Shown here piece after piece: positions 54,379 through 64,000 of a stretch of DNA of 64,000 bases. A program made the position numbers and the translations under genes. The stretch is from Zygaena filipendulae. Taxonomy: Eukaryota > Arthropoda > Insecta > Lepidoptera > Zygaenidae. The DNA lies in the NCBI GenBank assembly GCA_907165275.2, contig OU015650.1:3440001-3504000 (forward strand). The letters run 5' to 3'. Position 1 is the stretch's first letter, and every line of letters starts with the position of its first letter. The notes beneath the pieces are model-generated. The model worked only from the letters and a program-made list of their open reading frames with translations. It had not been told where the DNA came from and did not search any database.

Positions 54379-55587
54379 GCTACCATCATTTTATAAGATT
54401 TAATTATTTATTGTTTTGAATTCGTTCATGTGAGCTTTTTTTTTTCATCAAAACTTTGTAAAAACCTGCAGTATATTATTTATTAAAAATCCGACTTTTT
54501 AATACACTGTAAATAAGGGACGGCAAGGTGATTTGTACAAAAAAAATATTAGATACTCGAACAGATCTATGATAATAGTGTTCAAATTAGATTAGCAGTA
54601 TGATAATAATTTGGGTGAAATAATTTCAAATCTCAAAATCTAAACGTTTAACAGTAAAAATGTAAATTTTTCATATTTCAAGAGAAAATTCTTAAGTTTA
54701 TTTTAAATTATCAAAAAAAAATTTTGTACAAATTTCACCACATTTCTTTGCAATAGACGCTTAATACTACTAAGTTTAGGACTAAATAATTATAAAACTA
54801 TATTTACAAATAACGTACAGGCAGTGTAAACCACAAAGCTGGCAAGATTTGAAAAATACATACTGTCTAATTTTTAATATGGCTTTCGTATTTATGAGTA
54901 CTGAAAATCGAATATTTTTTTAAATAAGTATATATATTAATGAATTGGATAAATTCAGCAATTTTTTAAAAATATACAAACAAAAAAAGGGCTGATTCTA
55001 AAAATGAAACCTGTTTACGGTTCATATAATTTTTTTCACAACCAGACTTATAATTTCACCTTCATTCGTAGAGTATTATTATTATTAATACTTGATTACA
55101 CTAAATTACCAGCGAACACAAAATAGGAAATTAAATATTGCATACAATTTGACATCGCATATTGTTAAGCGCATACCATACGTTGGTTATTATTACATAA
55201 ACTTTATTTGTTTATAATTATTATAATAGTTATATCAATTACTAGACAATTGACGTCTAAATATAATCATCTAAAGAATGGAAAACACTTAATATCACAG
55301 TTTCCAATACATTCCATGGTGGTTGTTCTTTTTTTATTAGAATATCAAAATTACTGGGTTGTTTTTATTAGAGTGCATGATTTAACTTATGTACAAAGTA
55401 GCTGAGTTCTATCTTTCAATACAATTAATTTCAATGCTTTGTGACCATCAAAATCTAAATGGCACTATTCTGCAAATTTCTACATTGATCCCTGAAAATA
55501 CCATAAAATCACTAGTCCGGGGTCTATCAGCTACGGACAAAGTCTCCTTTAATCAAGAAATTATTCTAGTAAATATCGTAGGTACAT

Positions 55588-58500
55588 TTATTCCCCGATG
55601 TCGTTGTCGATTCGCGATGATCTGATGCCAGTCTTACCAGTCCAAGGATAGATCTCAGGACATGGTTGGCATGTTCTCATGTATCTGACACCGGTTTTGT
55701 GCCATAAGTTGCATACCTTGGGATTATTGCACTTTTTAGGTCGATCCTAAGGAAAAAAAATACAAGAAGTCCAAGTTTAATCATATGAGGGTGATTGTTA
55801 AATCAACATTAGCTAGTTCAATTTGAAGGAAGTAGTTTTTGTTAACCTTACCGGATAATTGCACTGGAATGGTTGGAAGTTGTTGATTCTTGATATGGGA
55901 GTGGGATCTCGTACCCACTGCAATGCTTGCCAATTTGTAATTATCCATACGTCTGGCATGCGATTTATGAAGTCCAGAAATTTGATGAAACCTTCTTTGT
56001 GGTGAGGCTGGGTGAACCAAGCAGCATGGTAGAATAGACCAAATGGTGCTCTGTAACAATAAAATGTAAAAGTATGTACTTTATTGTGGCATTTTTAGGT
56101 CATTAAAGTTAAGTCAAGATAAAAACATAGTACATATAATAAGTCAACAACGTAATTACCGGTTGGTCGAATAATGCCTGTCGAAGTTTTTCAATATCAT
56201 TTTGTACACACCATCCGAGTCAGATGGGTTGGCACAAGCGTCACCCATCGAACATCTGCCTCCGTTTAAATCTTGCCACATCACCATAGGGACCTCCCAA
56301 ACACCTGAATAATTCGAAGACATAAACCATTAACAAATACATTTTTGTTACGCAAAATTTAACTACAAATTCAGCAACGAAACAAACCTGGGTAAGATTT
56401 AGTTGGACACGGGGGTATCATACAGTCGTGGAAAAGTTTGTAGTCGAGGGTGTATGGCCAGCTGGGTGGTCTATTTTCGTAAACTGGTAATGAGGAATCG
56501 TAAGTGAAGTTTGAATCGTACAACATCTTGAACATCTTATTTCCGCCAACAGAAAGGAATGGTGCTCTCATTCCTCTTACGTCCTCCAGTTTTACACCAC
56601 CATATGCCGCTAAAATTTCTCGTTGACCACCCACTTCCCTATTCCATTTCTTTTGGGTGAACTGTTCTCCAAAACTGTGACTGTAAACCAAATTTATCTC
56701 TTAATTTTTACATAGTAACGAATAATATGAAAATTATAGATCAGCAAATTGAAAATTAGGCATGACAATGGCATGAAACAAAAATCCAAGCATTAAAATA
56801 AAAAGAAATTCAATATAAAATATAGGAAGCAAAGTAAAAAATGGCATTGTCTGGACCACAATTATGTTTTATTCGAACCCGAGTTTCTTAGATTGAAAAC
56901 TTACGATACAGTGTGAGAAGCTATCTCGTGTCCTGCAGCATAGAGGTTCTGTACTTGACTGTAATCGGTCCATTCATGTGAGACATAAAAGGTGGCAGAG
57001 ATAGGACACCCGTTGGGGTTCACGCGACCTTTCTCGAATAAGTCAGCGTATAAGCCCTTGTTCAAGTCATTTACCGAATCGTCGAAGGTTAGAATAACCA
57101 TTTGAGGTACGGTCTCCACCGGCATATCACCTGTTAGGTGGCGGATATTCGATTGCGATCGTGCACGGCATCGTCGGATGTGCAAAAGTGGTGCCAGGAA
57201 GAGGAAGAATTGAAAAAGGAAATTAGGTTTATAGATTCAAGCAAGGAAGAGAAACAAAATAAACATGTTAATAATAATAATATAGAAATGTTGAAGTTTT
57301 ATAAGTTCGCTTTGAAGTGTTGTTTAATTTTTCAGAAAGATGGCCATGATTATAATGTTAGTTGTACACCCGCACAGGTATAACGCAGAGTACTGAAAGA
57401 ACATTCTGGCGTATATGGAAGTTCTTACTCGTAGACTTACGATATAGTATGTGAGGCAAATTCGTGGCCATCTGCATATAAATTTTGGACTTGACTGTAA
57501 TCAGTCCATTCGTGGGAAACATAAAAAGTGCCAGTTATAGGACAGCCATTAGGATTAACACGTTCTTTATCAAAAATTTCATCGTAGTATATTTTATTTA
57601 GATCATTTACGGCATCGTCAAAAGTAATCATCACGAGCTGTGGCACTTCACTGGCAGGTAATTTACCTAAATCACAAAAATATAGGTACTTTAAAGTTAC
57701 ATTAAAAACAGATTTATTAGTCGATTTCCCTGTAATATACGCCTTTTGCCTGTAAAACTGCCTTAATATAAAGAAGAAATGAATACCTAAAATTCTTCAG
57801 TTAATTGGTAACATAGTGTGCTGAAAAACAAAATAAACTTGACCGTTAAACAACTGATTTTATTTGGAAACAGCAAATAATCGATCATACCGGGTATATC
57901 CTTGCCACCGCAGTAACAGTCCGGTAAGAGACAGACGTCTTTTCTACATTTGGCTGCCGTTTTATCAACAGTTGGCTGAGGGTACACAGGAGCTGGTCTG
58001 CTAGGAGGATTAGCGTATATATCCACTGCTTCCACCGCTTTCGCCACAATGACGGTTGATGGTTTCAAGGTGGGTCGGCTGCGGCTAATGCAAAAAAAAA
58101 TATATTAAGAGGTGAAAAGTTATTACTACGTTTACAATTAACATGGTATAATTTCAACCGAGGGACACAATAGACAGATAAATAATACGTGAAATAAGTA
58201 TGTGAATTTACGCAGACGAACGACCTTAACATTCAATTTGTCACCCCGTTGGTGAAAATATAAGAGAAAAATGCGTTTATCATCAATATTACTTCATATA
58301 GCTACATAATTACTTCAAAAATTACAGTTATATTTTTGTTTTTGGATATGTGAGGCGACATCCTTCAATACGTCCCTCGTTTAACCTTACACCCTGTTTA
58401 ACTAAGCAATGATAAAAAAGCTAGTTTAGTATTTTGATATTTTAGTTCTAACGTTGGTGGTGTTCCACGGTTTGAGGTCGGCTGAAACTGGGTGTTGTCT

Positions 58501-61500
58501 GATCCACCTGAAGTGTAATGAGCTGAACCACGACCACGTGTACTGGTTGGCCTGAAATACACAAAAAATCAATGAATAGCTCGAATATAAAATGAGAGTT
58601 AGTATGCGTGATTGAAAGATAAAGCATTTGATCTGAAATGAATAAAAATGACAGTAAAAAATGATTAGAAAATTGCTCTATAAAAAAAAAAACTTAAACA
58701 TAATATACAACTTGAAAACAAAACTGTGTTCGAACACAACAACTGATTTAAAGACGTTATTTTGATGCATGTTAGAATAAAATTATACTTACTAAAGTGT
58801 ACCCATGCAACGATTAGACTGTAAAATCTTTGAAATCATTAAGTGAATAGGTGCACTTAAAAACTAAATGATGGGTTGCAATGTGGTGCACAAAGTAAAT
58901 TATTATTATTTAAAACTATATTGAGGATCTATATCAGATTACTACCATCAAGCAAATACGACTCAACAGTTTCCAATTGAAGGAGGAGATGGAAGTGGTC
59001 ACGTCAGGAGTCAACAATTCAGAGATTTAACTCGACTGACAGGAAAACCTCCAATGAAAATAGTAATAAGCGACAGAGTTTAGTTTTTGGTGCCATTATG
59101 AATGTTTGTCCATGCTAGTTACTTCGCGAGGCGGAAAGTAAGGTCTTTATTGCTATCGAAACCTCCACCTTCCGTAAGTATGTGTAAAAGGGTCATCAGG
59201 ATGCTACTACTGGCCGGCGAATATACCTCTGGTATTTGATTTCGTTGCATTTTGGATTCGCTTGCAGACTGTCGTCTGTTGTGCAATTGGACGACGATTG
59301 GTAACTCTTGCGCCCACCTCCTGGGTTTGCTGCAGCTAATTTAATGGCAGGATTGACTCGTGAGGCCCGTGTTGGGAAGGATAAACTCTTAGTCGCAGTC
59401 GTCAGATGAACCTTTGGAGTCGTCAACTTCGTAGTACTAGTCGTCGTCGCAAAATCACTTACCGGTTTGTTAGTAGGTCTTAGTTGAGTCAAAGTCTTAA
59501 AAGGTTCAGTGTCGATCGGAGTCAATTTCGTAGTTTTATTTTCGTCACTATCATCCAAGTTTTCATTATTGAAACGTTCGGTGGGAGTTGTTTCAGTAAA
59601 GGGACTTTGAATGTTTATAAATTGTGTATATTCTGGTTTTTCTGTTGTGTGAATAGATTTCAATTCATTGATTTCTTCAATAGGCTCAGATTTCATCTCA
59701 TCATTAGCTAAATGATCTAATATTGTTTGAGTGGTTTTAATATTATCATACTGTGTAAGAGGTGTTGTAACCATTGTAGTAATAGGCATTGGAGGTATTT
59801 CTGTTGTGAGCTGAATGTCTTGCTCCGAGATAACAGCAGTGTACACAGTTGGTGAAATGAACTTATTTATAGTTGGTTCTGTTAATATTTCCAAACGTTT
59901 CACATACGAACGAATTGGTTTTTCATCTTCATACTGTATTTGTTTCTTATGAAAACCTATATTTACCACTTCTGGTTCTACAAAATCTGTAACTGATGAT
60001 TTTACAGTTGAAGTATGCGATTCTTCTAAGTCACTATGTAAATCATCGTTGAAAGTTCTAATGACAGTTTTTACTTTACCGCTGAAAACCTCGGTTGTGT
60101 GATTAGGTACTTGATCTATAACATGATAGTTAAAGTAAGAAGGTTTAGAAAAGCGTGCTTTTTTGGTACCCCTTAGTTTAAACCGAGCTGTTGTTTGCGG
60201 AGATTTAGACGTAGATGTAACTGTAGTTGTTGTATATTCTTGAGATAGATCTTCTTCACTATTATCTGTGTTTTTCCATGTATTAAGAGTTTCAAACGGT
60301 GAATCTACTAGTTCTTCGGAAGCAACATCGTCACGGTCTTGATTCTTCCACAAGTTTGACTCAGTTTCTTTGGAATTCAAATTCTCACTACTCTGAGTAC
60401 TCTCAATTGAAACTTCTGTATCAATATTATTTTCCGTAGAGCCTTCACTGTGCTTAGTATTTAATTTAAATGGAACGAGTCTTTTAAGAACGGTCTTAAG
60501 AACATATTTAGTTGTTTCAGTAGTAGGTTGTATCGTATCCAAATCATCACTCTTTGGTGTGTAAGTGACTTTACCTCTTCCAGTGGGACGCACATACAGT
60601 GGTACTTTTTCTTTAATCTCTAAGCGGCTGTCTTTTCTACGCAATAAATTTTCTGATGATTTTTCTCTAGATGAATCATCCAATTCTATAGTCGGCTCTT
60701 TATTTTTCTCATTTTTATCATTACTGTAATAGAACCTATTCAATTTTGGTTTAATTCTTGTATTAACTTTCTCCTTTCCTTGATTTTTCAAATTATAACT
60801 GTCATGCGGTCGCGAAATAATTGTTAACGTGTACGGACTATTGGTATTATTTGGATTTAACCTTATCGAAAAACCAGATGTTATTGATCCAAACTTTGTA
60901 TTGTTTTGGCTCGTAGAAGTTTGAATCAATTTTAAAGAGTTTTTATTATTTTTGTTAGTCACAGAAGATGCTAAGTTTACATTTGACAGATTTTCAGTCG
61001 ATGGTTCAGTCTCTATAAAACTAACAGAATTTATAGTCTTTTCAAAAGGTTTTGCTAAGGAGGAAAAGTTTATGACTAGGGAAGGTGTAGATGGAATTTC
61101 TGTAGGAGGCCCGTCCGTAGAGTTTTGATTCGAAGAGGATTCAGGGTTGCGCTTAGGATTTTCATCTGTGGATGATCTGTTGAACACAAACCAAAAGAAT
61201 ACTTTCTAATTTAAGCTCTTTAAATATGCAGCACTACTATTATATGTATAAACATAATATATTCTGTTAAAGAAGAATAATGGTACAAAAAGTAGATGCA
61301 TATTTTGTGATCCTATTTCAGTAGTAAGCGGAGGCAGAAAAAGACAATAGAGTGTGAATAAGTTTGTGTAACGAGCATTAGGTAAGTGAAAGATACCACA
61401 AAAGCTCATTTGAATCGTATGAAGTTTTAAACTAACTACATTAAAAGCAGATTCACAGACAATTATACAATTTTGTATAACTTTTAAATATTTACAACTA

Positions 61501-63238
61501 TGTATTTAGTGAATTGATTAAGAATGCAACCTTTTGACCGATGTCAAAAAATAATTAGTATCTATGTAAAGTTATACATAACAAGTGTTAATTCTTTAGT
61601 AGGTATCTATTAGGTTATTTGACCGGTTGAAGTTGGTACAGGTGAGACATAACACAAACACAACTTTGTTACAGTAAATGATAAATTTAATAAGTTTGAT
61701 GGATTTTAATAAAAGCTTGGATGAGTTGTTTTGAAATTTTGTAGATTTCTTTTGTAGTACCTTGAAGTGTATCGAATTGGGGTTGCTTCAGAGAAGGGTG
61801 CGGTAGTTGAGCGTGGTGTGGTTGTAGTTGTAGTTGTAGTCGTGCTTGTGCTAGTTGTAGAAGGAGTAGTGCTTAAAGTGGTAGCTTCGTAAATAGTCGT
61901 CCTTGCGCTGCTCGGTATGTCATAGCCCAATTCGTTACCTTCGCCCCTGAATTTTTTTGCAATTTGTTATAATATCAATGTTATAAAATCAATCACAACA
62001 AAAGCTCTATCAGCGTCTGTCTCAAGAAATTTACTTTACAGTAAACATTAGGTACATTTAATTATAACTGCTTATGGTTAGTTGTCACAAAAATTTCAAT
62101 TGATATAAATATTCGTAAAATTTACACAAAATTCATTATTATTAGTCATAAGTAATAATTTATCAGTAAAGTATGTATATTATAGAAAAGCAGAAACTGA
62201 CTGACTGATCAATCAAAGCACAGCTTAAACCACTGAGTCTTCTAGAACTATGAAATTTTGAACAAATGTTCCTTATGTGACGTAGGTGTGCACTAAGGAA
62301 GCATTTTCGAAAATTCAACCCCTAAGGGGGTGAAAAGGGGTTGCAAAGTTTGTATGGAACAAGATGTTTTCTTGGAAGAAACAGGTCGAAAAATTAAAAA
62401 GTTTTGCCCATTCGATTCCCACGGGAACTCTGATTACCGCGGGTGAAACCGCGGAGAACAGCTAGTAATAAATAAAAAGCATTTGTAATGAAAGAAAATA
62501 TCAATTGAAATTAACGTGAAACCTAAACTTCATTTATGGAAACCCCTCTTGCGTCTATAAAACTTCATTCTGAGAAATAGCATTGATACTTGTCGATATT
62601 GTAGCGGGTTCGGTCCCCGTATCAGGAATTCCCACAGTCTGGGTGTCATAATAAATGATTTAAGAAAGCTACCCATGGTGATTTTGCTCAGTTTGGACCG
62701 ATAGGCGCTGTATGATAATGTCCAAATATTATTATTATTATTGTATACAATATATCGAGTGTTTTTGTCGTCCTAATACCAATTCCATGCACACATTGGT
62801 GACGTTCAATTCAAAATTTCCAGCTTCTTTTTGAACAAAATTTTATCGTTGCAAGAGAAATTCCCACAGCACAGTTTTATTAAAACACGTCAAAACTAAA
62901 CATGAAGAATAAAATCTCACCTAGTCGAATGATGAATGGCCGATTGGTACTGTGTTGGATTGTTTATCTGAAATGAATTCGAACGCAATCATCAAGTTCT
63001 GAATCGATCAACAAAATAAGCAAGCTTTTTATTTTGTCACATACTTGTCCTTGTATAAGTTCTTCGTCATAATCATCGGGCAACACCGGATTCGGTGAGT
63101 AGCTCTCGACGGGACGCCGAACTGGAGGTGGGGTCCCACGGTAAGTCTGCTGCACTGCTGGGCGTAGTGAAGCCGAGTTATATTGCTGCGCATAATCTGC
63201 CAACACCGATCCACTCCAACCCGTTAGTGCATTATGTG
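55588..63238 (-). CDS. Cda5: Chitin deacetylase, group III (Cda5-type), 3' part of gene
   Basis: A secreted metal-dependent polysaccharide deacetylase that converts chitin to chitosan in cuticle or peritrophic matrix. Exons (minus): 63238?-63045, 62967-62921, 61946-61761, 61176-59227, 58551-58453, 58084-57891, then either 57666-57441 or 57130-56905, 56680-56388, 56304-56160, 56050-55852, 55746-55588. From 62,967 to the stop this gives 1,165 codons, all phases consistent. N-terminal parts are Thr/Ser/Pro-rich linkers. Catalytic part: CRKDVCLLPDCYCGGKDIPG, TFDD (metal Asp), GHExASHTxSH (metal His pair, split over an exon junction), RGMRAPFLSVGGNKMFKM, MLYDSNFTYDSS, VIITNW-type motif WIITNWQALQWVRDPTP, and a Cys-rich end finishing SSRIDNDIGE. 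The signal peptide and chitin-binding domain must lie beyond 64,000. No LDLa repeat is seen, which fits group III rather than groups I/II. Confidence 0.92.
56905..57130 (-). CDS. Cda5: Cda5 alternative catalytic exon A
   Basis: A 226-nt exon encoding GDMPVETVPQMVILTFDDSV then NDLNKGLYADLFEKGRVNPN and on to GHEIASHTVS. It contains the first catalytic/metal Asp motif (TFDD) and the first His of the HxxxH pair. It has the same length and phases as exon B 310 bp upstream and cannot be spliced together with it without breaking the frame. Donor GTAAGT, acceptor CACCTAACAG. Confidence 0.9.
57441..57666 (-). CDS. Cda5: Cda5 alternative catalytic exon B
   Basis: A 226-nt exon homologous to exon A. 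It encodes GKLPASEVPQLVMITFDDAV, NDLNKIYYDEIFDKERVNPN, the shared FYVSHEWTDYSQVQNLYADG, and GHEFASHTIS. Differences from exon A cluster in the first half and around the residue after TFDD (Ala for Ser), which could shift substrate fit. Both exons keep the metal ligands, so both isoforms should be active. Donor GTAAGT, acceptor TGATTTAG. Confidence 0.9.
59227..61176 (-). CDS. Cda5: Cda5 giant linker exon (about 650 residues)
   Basis: One uninterrupted 1,950-nt exon in the Cda5 frame. The encoded segment is rich in Ser, Thr, Asn, Lys and Glu, with many TT/ST runs (TTATKSLSFPTRASR, TTTVTSTSKSPQTTAR), is almost free of cysteine, and has no folded domain I recognise. It ends near NCTTDDSLQANPKCNEIKYQ, with two cysteines. 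It is probably an extended, O-glycosylated spacer between the N-terminal chitin-binding part and the catalytic domain. Long linkers are known for Cda5 proteins. The acceptor is AACAG at 61,177 and the donor GTATAT. Confidence 0.85.
61761..61946 (-). CDS. Cda5: Cda5 Thr-rich mucin-like exon
   Basis: A 186-nt exon encoding GEGNELGYDIPSSART, then a near-pure Thr/Ser stretch (about 30 residues with TSTSTTTTTTTTTP) and APFSEATPIRYTSR. Phases match the neighbouring exons. The repeat-like ACT/ACA codons suggest slippage-driven length change between individuals. Confidence 0.85.
62195..62465 (+). mobile_element. Second Helitron-like subfamily copy in a Cda5 intron
   Basis: It has CTGACTGACTGATCAATCAA at the 5' side, CCCCTAAGGGGGTGAAAAGG, TTGCAAAGTTTGTATGGAAC, and a GCGGGTGAAACCGCGGAGAA hairpin with CAGCTAG|T. 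It preserves the 3' end that the copies at 9.8 and 15.2 kb lack or show inverted. Confidence 0.7.
62600..62745 (+). repeat. 5'-truncated tRNA-derived SINE
   Basis: A B-box GGTTCGGTCCC, GTCTGGGTGTCATAATAAAT, GACCGATAGGCGCTGTATGA and the tail TGATAATGTCCAAATATTAT with ATT repeats. Same family as 27,868-28,125. It lies in a Cda5 intron, in the antisense direction to the gene. Confidence 0.7.
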
Positions 63239-63988
63239 CTAACCCACACCAAAAAGACGAATCAAACTTCCTTTGAAAATATTACAATAAAAAGTAGTTA
63301 TTATTGAAGATGGCTGGCTATACAAAAACTATATAATAATCATAACGTTAAAATTCCTATTTCAAACTGTGAGAAATTAAATACATACACCATAAGAACC
63401 AACACTAGGAATCATTGTTAGATTCTTAAAACAATTTTGTATTAGTTTTAATATTAAGAACCGTATTTTGAATTTATAAGGATTTTATAGATTTGTTTAT
63501 TAAATTCATCCTTTATACATATGTAATAAAATCGTTAATACTAACTAGGGACATTAAAGATATTTAAAAAATAAATAAATGATATAACTACTTGGTAAAA
63601 TTAAAGCATCTACCATATTTTTATCTAATAATTCGCTTCACCTAATAATCGGAGGTATTTGTCCGTTTTTAGAAGTGTAGGTTAATATGTAGGAATTTAT
63701 TAAAATCAGTTCACTCTTTATATGAGAGAAGCAGTTATGATAAATTAAAGTTTATAATGTACAAAAATAAAATTAGTGGCCAGTGCACTTCCAAACGAGT
63801 GAAGCTTAAAGGTAACATTTAATTTACAATAAATTTTGTAAATGTGTTTTAATTAGATACCTGTTATAAATAAATATATACATAACAGAGGTGATATCAG
63901 GACATTATTACGTGAAACTAATAGATTTATTATTATCTTTGTTAATTTACAATTGTATTAAGACGCTACTTATATATAAAAAAATTAC

Positions 63989-64000
63989 CTGTATCTTTGT
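63989..64000 (-). other. Cda5: Possible 3' end of an upstream Cda5 exon, cut by the window edge
   Basis: On the minus strand the window begins ACAAAGATACAG followed by GTAATT, a good donor. The next inferred exon acceptor is at about 63,239 on the same strand. This would place a 750-bp intron between them. Only 12 nt are visible, so support is thin. Confidence 0.3.

Larger units (their letters stand above)
50414..55587. other. Intergenic region between Cda5 and Ir21a
   Basis: It contains the Ir21a promoter (upstream of 50,413), two copies of a 0.3-kb duplicated segment, a LINE remnant, one Helitron, two hairpins, a 200-bp palindromic element and a TTCAA repeat, all listed separately. Nothing else is recognisable. 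The stretch 54,400-55,587 is very AT-rich and probably includes the Cda5 3' UTR. Confidence 0.5.

Noticed and set aside
57138..57383. 81-codon plus-strand frame
   Set aside because: It is antisense to Cda5 exon A and the intron between A and B; a shadow frame.
59484..59711. 75-codon plus-strand frame
   Set aside because: Antisense shadow of the long Cda5 linker exon.

Overview
The window is about 64 kb of an AT-rich animal genome, and the signs point to a moth or butterfly (Lepidoptera). Genes have introns with GT-AG boundaries. The non-coding DNA is full of short repeats ending in a CCGCGG/CCGCGG hairpin and then CAGCTAG, which match the lepidopteran Lep1-type non-autonomous Helitrons. There are also tRNA-derived SINEs with a lepidopteran-type tail. 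All three protein-coding genes have clear insect counterparts.

Layout. Positions 1-32,158 hold no protein-coding gene I can support. I read this stretch as the 5' region or first introns of Mef2. It contains many Helitron copies, several MITE-like elements, three copies of a 1.3-kb compound foldback repeat, and a few GC-rich islands that look regulatory (around 3.0, 4.6, 13.65, 15.05 and 18.3 kb). Positions 32,159-39,293 (+) carry the complete Mef2 coding sequence in eight exons (401 aa), followed by a probably very long 3' UTR. Intron 6 of Mef2 contains three identical tRNA-His(GTG) genes in mixed orientation. Positions 46,534-50,413 (-) carry a complete ionotropic receptor gene, Ir21a, in eight exons (856 aa). 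Positions 50.4-55.6 kb are intergenic, with a LINE remnant, a Helitron, a dispersed 0.3-kb duplication and several hairpins. From 55,588 to the right edge (-) lies the 3' part of a chitin deacetylase gene of the Cda5 type. It has two mutually exclusive 226-nt catalytic exons and one 1,950-nt Ser/Thr-rich linker exon; its first exons lie beyond the window.

Function. The three genes do not form a pathway. Mef2 is a MADS-box transcription factor of muscle and other tissues. Ir21a is a ligand-gated-channel-type receptor known from flies and mosquitoes for cool sensing. Cda5 is a secreted enzyme that modifies chitin. Mef2 (+) and Ir21a (-) converge, and Ir21a and Cda5 are in tandem on the minus strand.

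Repeats are unevenly spread. They are dense from 1 to 39.1 kb, nearly absent from 39.1 to about 50.6 kb (Mef2 3' UTR and Ir21a), and sparse afterwards. The most interesting items are the mutually exclusive Cda5 exons, the intronic tRNA-His cluster with a conserved 3' trailer hairpin, the 11 perfect CRE palindromes (TGACGTCA) upstream of Mef2, about half of them carried by a MITE family, the tandem amplification inside one Helitron, an unclassified element with 31-bp terminal inverted repeats, and a perfect 23-bp hairpin. All splice sites were inferred by eye from reading frame and GT/AG signals.
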